Shown: piece by piece, positions 12,295 to 20,505 of the stretch
How the letters are laid out: every line of letters starts with the position of its first letter
Numbering within the stretch: position 1 is the stretch's first letter
Assembly: GCF_000687145.1 (NCBI RefSeq)
Contig: NZ_JMFG01000015.1
Location: 1 to 64,000, forward strand
Direction: 5' to 3'
Origin: Thermoanaerobaculum aquaticum
GTDB taxonomy: Bacteria > Acidobacteriota > Thermoanaerobaculia > Thermoanaerobaculales > Thermoanaerobaculaceae
Length of the DNA: 64,000 nt
Position numbers and translations under genes: made by a program
The notes under the pieces: generated by a model
Database searches by the model: none
What the model was told of the DNA's origin: nothing
The model's input: only the letters and a program-made list of their open reading frames with translations

Positions 12295-13419
12295 TCAGCC
12301 CCGCAAGATGGCGGCAATGTCGCCCACCTGTCGCAGGGTCTCGGCGGCTGGCCCACTCACCACCTCCACGCTGCCGCCGGCTTCAATGACCCGGTGGCTG
12401 AGGCGATCCACAAAGGCCTTGACGTGGTGCAGGGTGTTGCCGCACTGCGGGCATTTTTCTTCGGCCATGGTGAACAACCCCCCGCACTCACCACACTCCT
12501 GGCCTTCCACCGAGAGACCCCGGACATACACCAGCTTCCACACCGGCTTGGTGTTCACGGCGTCCAAGGTGGCGGGAAGCCCGGCTACTGCCCGCCCGCC
12601 TTTCCTCACCTCGCGCAGCAGGTCCCGCACCAGCTCCAGCTCCGCCACCCGCTCCAGCCGCTCCTGAACCTCCGCGGTGCGCTGCAGGATTTCTTCGTGA
12701 GTGGCGCTGATGGGCAGAGGCAGGATTTCCACCAGGCGCCCCTGGAGACGCTTGGGAAGCAAGCGGGCCAAGGCGTTGGCCACTTCGTTGTTGCCGCCCA
12801 AAACCAGGCGGTCCACCTCCAGCTCGTCCACCAGACGGGAGAGCTCCTTGGCCACAGTTTTCACATGGGCGGAAACGCTTTCATCATGGTGGCGCTCCAT
12901 GCGCGATTGAGAGCGAAGCTTGTCGGAGGAGGGGGAGTCCGGGCGCGGCGGAATGAAGGAAACCAGGTCCTTGTGCTCCTCGATCTCGCCTAGAAACACC
13001 GTGAACAACCGGGCCCGTTGGGAGTCCACCAGCACCACCGCGTACCGCTCGTACTCATCCAGCGCCTCCACCAGCGGGCGGAGCATGGCCCCACGGGTCC
13101 AGTACGCTGCCGGGGGAAGGGCAAGCTTGAGTACATTGCGGAAGGTAAAGCCCAGGCGCCGGTGGCGGAAGAGGACCAGCGTTTTGCCGGTGGGTTCGAC
13201 CCTTTTGACGATGTCCTCCACTTCTTGGGCGGTGGTTACCAGTTCCTCGTCACCGGGGTGTTGCGCGATGAGCTGCTTGAGCATGTCCTTAAGCTGGGTT
13301 TCGAAGCCCCTTTTGCGGTTGGCGGGTTTGGATTGGTCAACGTCCAAGTAAACGGTGAGCGTGTTTCCGGGGGCTTGAGAAAGCTTTTGCAGTTGCTCGA
13401 TGTCACGGTGGCGGATCAT
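12295..13419 (-). CDS. eRF1/Vms1-like bacterial protein (baeRF-type) with zinc ribbon
   Basis: 374 residues from an ATG preceded by GGAGGAGG. The order of parts resembles archaeal/eukaryotic release factor eRF1 as seen in bacterial baeRF/Vms1-like proteins. There is an N-terminal domain (residues 1-120, LTVYLDVDQSKPANRKRGFETQLKDMLK), a central RNase H-like domain (YAVVLVDSQRARLFTVFLGEIEE, then ERHHDESVSAHVKTVAKELSRLVDELEVDRLVLGGNNEVANAL), and a C-terminal L7Ae-like part carrying a CGECGG-x7-CPQCG zinc ribbon. No GGQ is present. The corresponding loop reads PSSDKLRSQSRMERHH. Known relatives act on stalled ribosomes or are uncharacterised. A role in ribosome rescue or peptidyl-tRNA handling is inference. 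Confidence 0.8.
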   Translation of the reverse strand: MIRHRDIEQLQKLSQAPGNTLTVYLDVDQSKPANRKRGFETQLKDMLKQLIAQHPGDEELVTTAQEVEDIVKRVEPTGKTLVLFRHRRLGFTFRNVLKLALPPAAYWTRGAMLRPLVEALDEYERYAVVLVDSQRARLFTVFLGEIEEHKDLVSFIPPRPDSPSSDKLRSQSRMERHHDESVSAHVKTVAKELSRLVDELEVDRLVLGGNNEVANALARLLPKRLQGRLVEILPLPISATHEEILQRTAEVQERLERVAELELVRDLLREVRKGGRAVAGLPATLDAVNTKPVWKLVYVRGLSVEGQECGECGGLFTMAEEKCPQCGNTLHHVKAFVDRLSHRVIEAGGSVEVVSGPAAETLRQVGDIAAILRG

Positions 13420-13433
13420 GGCTTCCTCCTCCT

Positions 13434-14219
13434 TTACCCAGTATAGGCGGTGTGGCAAGCCCCGGTGAGGCAGGCCAAGAGGATCCCGCAGGCTACGGCC
13501 ACGTTCAGGGACTCCACCCCGTGGGCCAGCGGGACGGTTACCGAATGGGTCACGCCAGCGGCAAGCTCGGGGTCCAAACCCTGGCCCTCGTTGCCTAAAG
13601 CGAGCACCAACGGCCGCTGGGGTTGCCACTGCGAAAGCGGCGTGCCACCGGAAGCCGCGGCAGCTACCCAGCTGTAGCGGTTGCTGGTCCAGTGCCGAAG
13701 CCGCGTAAATGGAAAGTCGCGAAGCACGGGGAAAAACAGGCTTGTTCCGGCGGAGGCCCGCAGCGCCTTGGGAGAAAAGGGGTTGGCGCAACCCGGCGAG
13801 CAAACCACGGAGGAAGCCCCCAGCGCTGCGGCTACCCGCACCACCGCGCCCACGTTGGCAGGGTCCTGCACGCGATCCAAGTACACGATGAGGTCCCCCT
13901 GAGGCTCTTCCCAGTGAGGCACTGGAAACACGGCCACCACGCCCTGGGTGTGCTGGGTGGGTGCCAGGCGCTCCAACACCGAAGCGGGGAGCTGGAAGCA
14001 GGGGACCCTGGCCGAAAGACTTGCAAGCTCGGGATCATGGGTTAGCGCTTGCGCAACCTCCTCGGAGGCAAAAACCGCTTCGGGGGAAAGGCCTCGCCGC
14101 CATAAATCGCGGATGAGTTTCAAACCGTCCACCAGCGTGCGGTGCTCGTCCTTGCCTTGAGCGATGCTGCGCAACGCCGCCACACGGGGGTTGTGCTTGC
14201 CTACAGAGGTCCACGCCAT
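13434..14219 (-). CDS. TrmH/SpoU-family RNA 2'-O-ribose methyltransferase
   Basis: 261 residues. AdoMet-dependent methylation of a ribose in tRNA or rRNA. The three SPOUT motifs are visible: LIVYLDRVQDPANVGAVVRVAAALGASSVVC, LVLALGNEGQGLDPEL and VPLAHGVESLNVAVACGILLACL. An N-terminal substrate-binding region (VAALRSIAQGKDEHRTLVDGLKLIRDL) matches RlmB/TsnR-type enzymes. Which nucleotide is modified cannot be told. ATG at 14219 fits the family beginning. No ribosome binding site precedes it, and CAAACT lies 6 bp upstream, a weak match to the leaderless -10 pattern seen elsewhere in the window. It ends 14 bp upstream of the eRF1-like gene, so the two may be co-transcribed. Confidence 0.9.
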   Translation of the reverse strand: MAWTSVGKHNPRVAALRSIAQGKDEHRTLVDGLKLIRDLWRRGLSPEAVFASEEVAQALTHDPELASLSARVPCFQLPASVLERLAPTQHTQGVVAVFPVPHWEEPQGDLIVYLDRVQDPANVGAVVRVAAALGASSVVCSPGCANPFSPKALRASAGTSLFFPVLRDFPFTRLRHWTSNRYSWVAAAASGGTPLSQWQPQRPLVLALGNEGQGLDPELAAGVTHSVTVPLAHGVESLNVAVACGILLACLTGACHTAYTG

Positions 14220-14283
14220 AGGCTTAGTTTGCCACGCAAGGCCGAGTTGCGCTGGACCGCCGGGTGTGGGAACATAACAGAGC

Positions 14284-15642
14284 ATGGCACAGGAACGCTT
14301 GCTGTGGCCGCCCCGGAACTTGGCCGAGGAACTTCCCCGCAAGGTGAGCGGTTCGCTGGCGGTGCTGCCGCCGGCGGTGCTTTTGCACGCGGCCCGGGCC
14401 GCCAAGCGGGACCTGCGGCTTTCCATGCGCGAGCTGGATTCCGGGCAGGTGGTGGTGCTGGTGTTCCGCCGGGGCGAACCCACCATGGTGTTTTCCCCTG
14501 GGGATGGCCGCTCGGTGGGGGAGATGCTGGTGGCGGCGGGGCTCTTGGATGAAGTACAGCTCGCCAGGCTGCTGGAGGAGCGGCGCGCTTCCTCTACCTC
14601 CCTTGAGCGTTTGCTTACCGAACGGGCCAACCTCACCCACGGCGAGGTCCAGCGCTTCCTGGACTACCAGGCAAGGTTGAGGCTTTTGGATTGCTTGGCC
14701 TGGCAGCAGGGTTTTTTCGAGCTTGCGGAGTACACCGGCGGCGGCGAGACCACTTACCGGCTGCAGTTGCCCAGCATTGAGGCCCTCCAAAACCGCGCCA
14801 AGAGCCGTGCCGAGCGCTTGCCGCGTTTTCTGGGCAGGTTGCCCTGTGCCCCGGCCCATGTGGTGGTGCGGCGCAAGCGGGGCGCTGAACCTCCGGCCAC
14901 GGGCTTGGCCAGGGAAATCTTTGAGGTTTTATCCCAGCCGCTGTTGCTCCCGCAGCTCATGGCCCGCCTTCTGGTGGACGACGATTTGGTGCTGGAGGTC
15001 GTGCTGGACCTGGTTTCCGCCAAGGTGCTGGTCATGTATCCCCGCGTGGAGCTGGCGCCCATTTCCATGTCCCAGGCGTCCTCCGGGGATCTGTGGGCCA
15101 GCCAGATGGTTTCGGAAATCCTCCTGCGCTTCCGGGGCGGGGACAGCGGTGGTTTGGTTCGCAGTTTGTGGGTGGTGGTGGTTTCGGCGCGGAGCGAAGA
15201 GGCCACGCGCCTGGTGGCCAAAATGGGCGGGGAGCAGGTGGAGCTGGTGTTTCACAACTCGGAGCTTCCGGTGGCGCTTTTGGCGCGGTCGGTGGCGGTG
15301 GGACCCAACGCCCGGCTGCACCTTCTGGCGCTCCAGCCGGACATCCTTTCGCCGGCCGCACTGGCGGGTGTGTTGGGCCGCTGCGACGCGGTGGTTTTGG
15401 TGCGCACCTCGGCTAGCTCGGAAGAGGAGCAAAAGCTCGCCAAGCTCCGGCAAATGGCCGAAGGCGCAGGCTTTGGCTGGCGACCGCTCATCGTGGGTTG
15501 GGATCAGGGGGCTTCCTTCCGTCCCTGGCAGGAATACCCGGAAGCCGTGCTGGCGGTGCCTTCCCTGGGCGACGCCGATCCTCAGTGGCTGGCCAAGAGG
15601 CTGCTGGAAGCGCTGTTAGCGGCCGCTTCCGCGCGCCATTAG
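14284..15642 (+). CDS. DUF4388 (PATAN-type) domain protein with degenerate GTPase-like C-terminus
   Basis: 452 residues. Residues 15-170 match a DUF4388-type signalling domain (VSGSLAVLPPAVLLHAARAAKRDLRLSMRELDSGQVVVLVFRRGEPTMVFSP, then GEMLVAAGLLDEVQLARLLEERR). The region to about residue 265 is helical with a winged-helix look (FEVLSQPLLLPQLMARLLVDDDLVLEVVLDLVSAKVLV). The final 170 residues show alternating strands (LWVVVVSARSEEATRLVAKM, LHLLALQPDILSPAALAGVLGRCDAVVLVRTSAS, WRPLIVGWDQG). They resemble a small GTPase fold but lack a P-loop GxxxxGK. Related proteins occur with gliding-motility or gene-regulation GTPases. Divergent from the methyltransferase with 64 bp between starts. Function unknown. 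Confidence 0.75.
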   Translation: MAQERLLWPPRNLAEELPRKVSGSLAVLPPAVLLHAARAAKRDLRLSMRELDSGQVVVLVFRRGEPTMVFSPGDGRSVGEMLVAAGLLDEVQLARLLEERRASSTSLERLLTERANLTHGEVQRFLDYQARLRLLDCLAWQQGFFELAEYTGGGETTYRLQLPSIEALQNRAKSRAERLPRFLGRLPCAPAHVVVRRKRGAEPPATGLAREIFEVLSQPLLLPQLMARLLVDDDLVLEVVLDLVSAKVLVMYPRVELAPISMSQASSGDLWASQMVSEILLRFRGGDSGGLVRSLWVVVVSARSEEATRLVAKMGGEQVELVFHNSELPVALLARSVAVGPNARLHLLALQPDILSPAALAGVLGRCDAVVLVRTSASSEEEQKLAKLRQMAEGAGFGWRPLIVGWDQGASFRPWQEYPEAVLAVPSLGDADPQWLAKRLLEALLAAASARH

Positions 15643-15681
15643 TAAGCGCAAAGCTTTTCGCGATTGCTTCCAACCCGGTGC

Positions 15682-15687
15682 TACCAT
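15682..15687 (+). promoter_or_regulatory. Leaderless -10 box ahead of RNase D
   Basis: TACCAT lies 7 bp before the GTG at 15695. No ribosome binding site lies between them, which is the spacing seen at other leaderless starts in this window. Confidence 0.35.
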
Positions 15688-15694
15688 CCACGCC

Positions 15695-16822
15695 GTGGGC
15701 AACGACGTGATCCTCTGGGTTGACTCGGCGGCGAGGCTGCAGCAGGTCTGTAAGGATGCGAGGGCCGCCGGCGTGGTGGCGGTGGACAGCGAAGCCGACT
15801 CCTTTCACTCCTATTACCCAAAGGTTTGCCTGGTGCAGCTTTCCTTTTCCGGGCGCCATGCGGTGGTGGATACCTTAAAGCTTTCCCCCCAGGAGCTGGC
15901 TCCGTTGGGTGAGCTTTTGGCGGATGGTCAAACTCTCAAAGTGCTCCACGGGGCTGACTACGACCTGCGGATGCTGCAAAAGGACTTTGGCTTCCACCTT
16001 CGAAACCTGGCGGATACGCAAGCCGCGGCGCAGGTGCTGGGCGAACCGCAGACCTCCCTAGCGGCTTTGGTGAAAAAGGAGCTGGGGTTCGAGCTGGACA
16101 AATCCCAGCAGCGGGCCGATTGGGCAGTCCGCCCCCTTTCTTCGGAAATGCTGCGCTACGCCGTGGACGATACCCGCTACCTGGAGGCACTTCTTACCAG
16201 GCTCAAAGCCCGCTTGGAAGCCTTGGGGCGCCTTGAATGGTGGGAAGAGGAATGCCAAGCGCTGGAGCAGGTGGCTTACCAGCCCCCGGACCCGGACCCC
16301 TGGGCCTTTTTGCGCATCAAAGGGGCGAGGGCGCTTTCCGCAGAGGCTTTGGGACGACTCAAGGTGCTGTGGGAATGGCGGGAAAGCGTGGCTCAGGCTC
16401 TGGACGTGGCCCCGTTTCGGGTTTTGCCTTCGGATTTGCTATTGCGGCTGGCCCTGAACCCACCTTCCGATTTTTCGGAGCTGGTGCAAACGCCAGGGAT
16501 GCCACCGCGGGTGGCCCGGCGGTGGGGAGCGGCGATCCTGCAGGTGCTGGCTCAGGCTTCAGAGGTGACGCTCCCGCCCGCGAGCCTCCGTCCCCGCCCG
16601 GATGAAGCCAGGGAGCGCCTGGTGAAGAAACTTCGAGCCGTTCGCGACCAGGTGGCGCAGGCACTGGCCCTGGACCCGGGTTTTCTGGCACCGCGGGCAA
16701 GCCTGGAAGCGGTGGCGGATCGCCGCCCGGCAAACGACCAGGCATGGTTTGAATGCTTAAAGAGACGCTGGCGGGTGGCAGTGTTGAAGGAACCGCTGGG
16801 AAAAGTGCTGGCGGAAACCTAG
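15695..16822 (+). CDS. rnd: Ribonuclease D-like 3'-5' exoribonuclease
   Basis: 375 residues, GTG start. Trims 3' ends of tRNA and other small RNAs in the cytoplasm. DEDDy catalytic residues: Asp31 and Glu33 in VVAVDSEAD (Ser replaces the usual Thr of DTE), Asp in HGADYDLRML, and Tyr-x3-Asp in LRYAVDDTRYLEALL. An HRDC-type helical region follows (ALSAEALGRLKVLWEWRESVAQALDVAPFRVLPSDLLLRLAL) and a second one at the C-terminus (VRDQVAQALALDPGFLAPRASLEAVA), as in full-length RNase D. recO begins 4 bp after its stop. Confidence 0.93.
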   Translation: MGNDVILWVDSAARLQQVCKDARAAGVVAVDSEADSFHSYYPKVCLVQLSFSGRHAVVDTLKLSPQELAPLGELLADGQTLKVLHGADYDLRMLQKDFGFHLRNLADTQAAAQVLGEPQTSLAALVKKELGFELDKSQQRADWAVRPLSSEMLRYAVDDTRYLEALLTRLKARLEALGRLEWWEEECQALEQVAYQPPDPDPWAFLRIKGARALSAEALGRLKVLWEWRESVAQALDVAPFRVLPSDLLLRLALNPPSDFSELVQTPGMPPRVARRWGAAILQVLAQASEVTLPPASLRPRPDEARERLVKKLRAVRDQVAQALALDPGFLAPRASLEAVADRRPANDQAWFECLKRRWRVAVLKEPLGKVLAET

Positions 16823-16826
16823 AGCC

Positions 16827-17567
16827 GTGTCGCTCATTACTGAAGAAGCCATCGTGCTTGCCCGCTACCCTTTCAAGGAAAAATCGGCGGTGGTGGTGTT
16901 CTTGTGCCGGGGGAAAGGGGTTATTCGGGCCGTGGCCCGGGTGGCCCGGGGGAGAAGCGGGGGCGGTGTGGCGCTGGAGCCTTTGGCCAAAGTGAAGGTT
17001 ACGCTTTTCGCCTCCCCGCGGCGGGAGCTGGCCACGGTCAACGAGGTAGTGCTGGAGCGCTCGGCTTTGGACCTGGCGGCGCGGCCTCAAGCTTGGGCGG
17101 CAAGCCTGGTGGCGGCGGAGTTAGCGTTAGAGCTGTGTCCCCCGGGGACCAGCCAAGAGGCCTTCTTCCGCCTGCTGGAAAAAACCCTGCTTTGGCTGGA
17201 AGGAGGAGCGGATCCAGAGCTTGCCGTGGCTTACGTGCTCATCTGGTCGCTGAAGCTGGCCGGCGTGCTTCCTGATTTGGCGACCTGCGCGCTGGGCGGC
17301 GAACCGCTGGAAAACGGTGTGGTGGTTTTTGTGAGGGATGTGGGGTTTTGTTGCCCCACCCACAGCACCGGAGGGGTCACGCTCACCGCCAACTCCCAGC
17401 GTTTCTTAAGGGAAGCTTTGAAAAAACCTCTGGACCAAGTAACCGCCAAACCGGGTCCGGAGCTTATCCCCACGCTGGTGACGCTCTTAGAGCATTTTTT
17501 GGAGAAGCCCTTGCGTTCCCTTTCGGTCTTTCGACAGCTGACAGGCCCAGGAACGAGCACCTGCTAG
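16827..17567 (+). CDS. recO: DNA repair protein RecO
   Basis: 246 residues, GTG start 4 bp after the RNase D stop. RecO anneals single strands and loads RecA with RecR in recombinational repair. The N-terminal OB fold is recognisable (LITEEAIVLARYPFKEKSAVVVFLCRGKGVIRAVARVARG) and is followed by the helical domain (AASLVAAELALELCPPGTSQEAFFRLLEKTLLWL). A cysteine cluster (LATCALGGEPL and GFCCPTH) stands where many RecO proteins bind zinc. Here it has three cysteines and a His nearby. No recR lies nearby. Confidence 0.9.
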   Translation: MSLITEEAIVLARYPFKEKSAVVVFLCRGKGVIRAVARVARGRSGGGVALEPLAKVKVTLFASPRRELATVNEVVLERSALDLAARPQAWAASLVAAELALELCPPGTSQEAFFRLLEKTLLWLEGGADPELAVAYVLIWSLKLAGVLPDLATCALGGEPLENGVVVFVRDVGFCCPTHSTGGVTLTANSQRFLREALKKPLDQVTAKPGPELIPTLVTLLEHFLEKPLRSLSVFRQLTGPGTSTC

Positions 17568-17587
17568 ACTTTCCGCCCGGGGGGAAC

Positions 17588-18961
17588 ATGGGTCGCATCG
17601 TTCGCATCGGCAATGGGCAGGGTTTCTGGGGGGATTCGCCGGACGCCGCTTACGAGCTCATCACCCGGGGACCGGTGGACTACGTAGGGCTCGACTACCT
17701 AGCGGAAGTCACCCTCTCCATCATGATGCGCCAAAAGCTCAAGGACCCCAGCAAGGGCTACGCCACGGATTTTCTAACCCTGCTGCGGCGCGTTTTGCCG
17801 GAAATCATGGCCCGCAACGTCAAGATCGTGACCAACGCGGGAGGGCTCAACCCCCGGGCATGCCGCGAAGGCATCTTCCGGCTCGCTGAAGAACTCAACG
17901 TTCGTGGGCTTAAGGTGGGGATCGTGGAAGGGGATGATCTGCTCCCCCGTTTGGACGAGCTCTTTGCCGCCGGGGTCTCCCTGGTGCACATGGAAACCGG
18001 AGCGCGGCTTTCCGATGTCCCGCGGGACCGCGTGCTTTCGGCAAACGCTTACCTGGGGGCCATACCGGTAGCCCAGGCTCTGAAGCAGGGCGCGCAGATC
18101 GTCCTCGCCGGGCGCATTACCGATACGGCCCTGGTCTTGGGTCCGCTGGTGGCGGAGTTTGGGTGGGGTCCCGAGGACTGGGACCTTTTGGCCGCCGGCA
18201 CCGTGGCCGGCCACATCGTGGAGTGTGGGGCCCAGTGCACCGGCGGAAACTTCTCCCGGTGGTGGGAGGTGCCCGATCTTTGGGACGTGGGCTATCCGGT
18301 TTTGGAGTGCCACGAGGATGGCAGTTTTGTGGTGACCAAGCATCCAGGCACCGGCGGTTTGGTGAACGTGGCTACGGTTTTCGAGCAACTGCTTTACGAG
18401 ATGGGGGATCCCACGGACTACATCACCGCCGATTGCCGCGTGGATTTCACCTCAATTCGCTTGGAGCAAGTGGGGGAAAACCGGGTGCTGGTTTCCGGTA
18501 TCCAGGGAAAGCCCCGAACCGATTTTTACAAAGTTTCCGCCTCGGTGCAGGGAGGTTTCAAAGCCGCGGGGCAGCTGGTGATTTCCGGACCCCGGGCGGT
18601 GGAAAAAGCCAGGCTGTGCGCTGAGCTGGTCTTTCGCCGGCTGGAAAAGGCTGGAGTGTGCTTTCCACCGGAGGACCGGGTGGTGGAGCTTTTAGGGACC
18701 GGCGTTTGTCACCCCGGGGTAGCTCCTACTCCCCAGGACTTGCCGGAGGTGGTGTTGCGCATTGCCGTGAAGAGCGATGACCGGAGCAAAGTCGAGCGCT
18801 TCGGGATGGAACTGGCACCCCTCATCACTTCGGGTCCCCCTGGGGTCACGGGTTTCTCGGGTGGACGGCCAAAACCGCAGGAAATCGTTTCTTTTTGGCC
18901 CGCGTTAGTGCCCCGGGAGCTGGTGGACTCTCACGTCCGGGTCAGCGTGGAAGAAATTTAG
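17588..18961 (+). CDS. AtuA / DUF1446-family protein
   Basis: 457 residues from an ATG with GGGGGGA 2 bp upstream. Family hallmarks are MGRIVRIGNGQGFWGDSPDAAYELI, VDYVGLDYLAEVTLSIM, IVTNAGGLNPRACREGI, ANAYLGAIPVAQALKQGAQIVLAGRITDTALVLGPLVAEFGW and HIVECGAQCTGGNFSRW. In Pseudomonas AtuA is required for acyclic terpene use, but its reaction is not established and many homologues occur in unrelated contexts. The usual partner (a small DUF4387-type AtuA-like protein, or carboxylase subunits) is not adjacent. A TAGACT hexamer at the end of recO may provide a separate promoter. Confidence 0.88.
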   Translation: MGRIVRIGNGQGFWGDSPDAAYELITRGPVDYVGLDYLAEVTLSIMMRQKLKDPSKGYATDFLTLLRRVLPEIMARNVKIVTNAGGLNPRACREGIFRLAEELNVRGLKVGIVEGDDLLPRLDELFAAGVSLVHMETGARLSDVPRDRVLSANAYLGAIPVAQALKQGAQIVLAGRITDTALVLGPLVAEFGWGPEDWDLLAAGTVAGHIVECGAQCTGGNFSRWWEVPDLWDVGYPVLECHEDGSFVVTKHPGTGGLVNVATVFEQLLYEMGDPTDYITADCRVDFTSIRLEQVGENRVLVSGIQGKPRTDFYKVSASVQGGFKAAGQLVISGPRAVEKARLCAELVFRRLEKAGVCFPPEDRVVELLGTGVCHPGVAPTPQDLPEVVLRIAVKSDDRSKVERFGMELAPLITSGPPGVTGFSGGRPKPQEIVSFWPALVPRELVDSHVRVSVEEI

Positions 18962-19052
18962 CTGCCCTACGAGTGGAAGATACGGCAATCCCTAGGGTCT
19001 TAAGCCAGGTCACAGCGAAGGCTATAGCCCCAGTGCTCTTGGTACACACCTG

Positions 19053-19814
19053 TCAGCGCAAGCAGGTTTGGGAGCGGCCGCCGTCCACGGGGAGGGAAAC
19101 CCCGGTAATCCACCCGGCCTTGTCTGAAGCCAAAAACGCAATGGCTTCAGCCACCTCCTCGGGCTGACCCACCCGCCCCAGGGGGTGGGTGGTGAGGGAG
19201 TGCTGGAGGAACGCCTGGTAGGAAGCTTCATCCATGCCCCCCCGCCGGTGCAGTTCGGTGACCACCACCCCCGGGTTCACGGCGTTCACCCGCACGCCCA
19301 ACGGCCCCAGTTCCAGCGCCAAGCAGTGGGTGAGCTGGTCCACCGCGGCTTTGGACACGGCGTAAGGGGCAATCCCCGGGAACGCGCGGATTCCCGCCAC
19401 CGAGGAGAGGTTCACCACGCAGCCCCGGGTTTCCTTCAGGTAGGGGAGGGCTTGGCGGGTGAGGTCCACCAGGCTCAAAAGGTTGATCTCCAGCATTTGA
19501 TCCCAGGTGGCAAGCTCGGTTTTCTCAAAAGGACACGAACCGATGATGCCGGCGTTGTTGACGAGGATGTCCAGGCGACCGAACACCTTCACCACCGAGT
19601 CCACCAGCCCAGCCCGGGCTCTTCTGTCACCCAGATCGCAAACGAAGACGTGGGCGTTGGGCAACAGGGCCTTGACCTCTTCCAGGCGCTCCCGATTGCG
19701 TCCTACCAGCGCCACCGCGGCCCCCGCCCGGCCGAGCCTCAGCGCCGTGGCCTTACCGATGCCGCTGGAAGCCCCGGTGACCAGCGCAACCTTTCCCGCA
19801 AACTCCTGCTCCAT
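19053..19814 (-). CDS. Short-chain dehydrogenase/reductase (classical SDR)
   Basis: 253 residues. NAD(P)-dependent oxidoreductase with the classical motifs TGASSGIG (13-20), the DL motif at VCDLGD, NNAG (86-89), and the catalytic triad Ser138, Tyr151 and Lys155 in LSSVAGIRAFPGIAPYAVSK. The C-terminus WITGVSLPVDGG is typical of FabG-like members. Arg at GRNRER after the second strand favours NADPH. The substrate is unknown. It lies 10 bp downstream of kdsC on the same strand and is probably co-transcribed with it. A 91-bp gap to AtuA holds no visible terminator. Confidence 0.9.
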   Translation of the reverse strand: MEQEFAGKVALVTGASSGIGKATALRLGRAGAAVALVGRNRERLEEVKALLPNAHVFVCDLGDRRARAGLVDSVVKVFGRLDILVNNAGIIGSCPFEKTELATWDQMLEINLLSLVDLTRQALPYLKETRGCVVNLSSVAGIRAFPGIAPYAVSKAAVDQLTHCLALELGPLGVRVNAVNPGVVVTELHRRGGMDEASYQAFLQHSLTTHPLGRVGQPEEVAEAIAFLASDKAGWITGVSLPVDGGRSQTCLR

Positions 19815-19824
19815 GCTTCCTCCC

Positions 19825-20388
19825 TTACACCCTTCGTTCCCAGCTTCGCAGCACCTCGTCCCAGATGCCCTGGGCTTTCAGCAGGAAAACCACCGCTTCC
19901 CGCACGGCCCCTCTCCCCCCGGGGGCGGGAACCACTACGTGAGCGCGTGCCCGCACCTCCTCCGGGGCATCGGCGGGGGCCAACGCCAGCCCCGCCAGGG
20001 AAAACACCGGCAAATCGGGGATGTCGTCGCCCATGTAGGCTACCTGCGGGAAATCCAGTGCCAGCTTCTGGCAAAGGCGGGCAAAATCGCCGGCTTTGTC
20101 CCGGCTTTCTTCCACCACCAGGTCGGGGTCCACGCCCAGATCGTGAAGCCGGCGGCGGAGCACCGCGCCCCCCCGACCGGAGAGGATCCCCACGCGAATG
20201 CCAGCGTTTTGCGCCAGCTTCAGGGCAAAACCGTCGCGGGAAAAGAACACCTTGACGCTTTCCCCTTGTCGGGTGTAGTACAGCCGGCCATCGGTGAGCA
20301 CGCCGTCCACGTCCAAAATCAAAGCGCGGATCTTTTGTGCACGTGCTAACAGAAGAGGATCACCCGCCACGTTGCCCCCACGGGCCAT
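19825..20388 (-). CDS. kdsC: KDO-8-phosphate phosphatase-like HAD-IIIC protein
   Basis: 187 residues. HAD phosphatase of the KdsC type: Asp26 and Asp28 in ILDVDGVLTDG, VKVFFSRDGFALKLAQNAGIRVGILSGR, then GDDIPDLPVFSLAGLALAPADA. It would hydrolyse KDO-8-phosphate for LPS core synthesis, which agrees with the Lpt genes in this window. The start is uncertain. A TAGGAT hexamer directly abuts the ATG at 20388, so if it is the -10 box the true start would be the in-frame GTG at 20373, which is preceded by a GGGGG tract. Confidence 0.88.
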   Translation of the reverse strand: MARGGNVAGDPLLLARAQKIRALILDVDGVLTDGRLYYTRQGESVKVFFSRDGFALKLAQNAGIRVGILSGRGGAVLRRRLHDLGVDPDLVVEESRDKAGDFARLCQKLALDFPQVAYMGDDIPDLPVFSLAGLALAPADAPEEVRARAHVVVPAPGGRGAVREAVVFLLKAQGIWDEVLRSWERRV

Positions 20389-20492
20389 ATCCTAGCGCAT
20401 GGGAGCTTCTTGGCGTTTTGCCCTTGTTTTCGGTGCGGCGTGCACGTGGATTTCTTGCAGCTGCTTTTTTGTGGGCCCGGTGCTCCCGCGTT

Positions 20493-20498
20493 TACAAT
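20493..20498 (+). promoter_or_regulatory. -10 box of the oppD-like gene
   Basis: TACAAT lies 7 bp before ATG 20506, with TTGTGG 18 bp further upstream. The first ATG (20497) is part of this hexamer, so it cannot be transcribed from this promoter. The second ATG is therefore preferred. Confidence 0.45.
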
Positions 20499-20505
20499 GC
20501 CGGCG

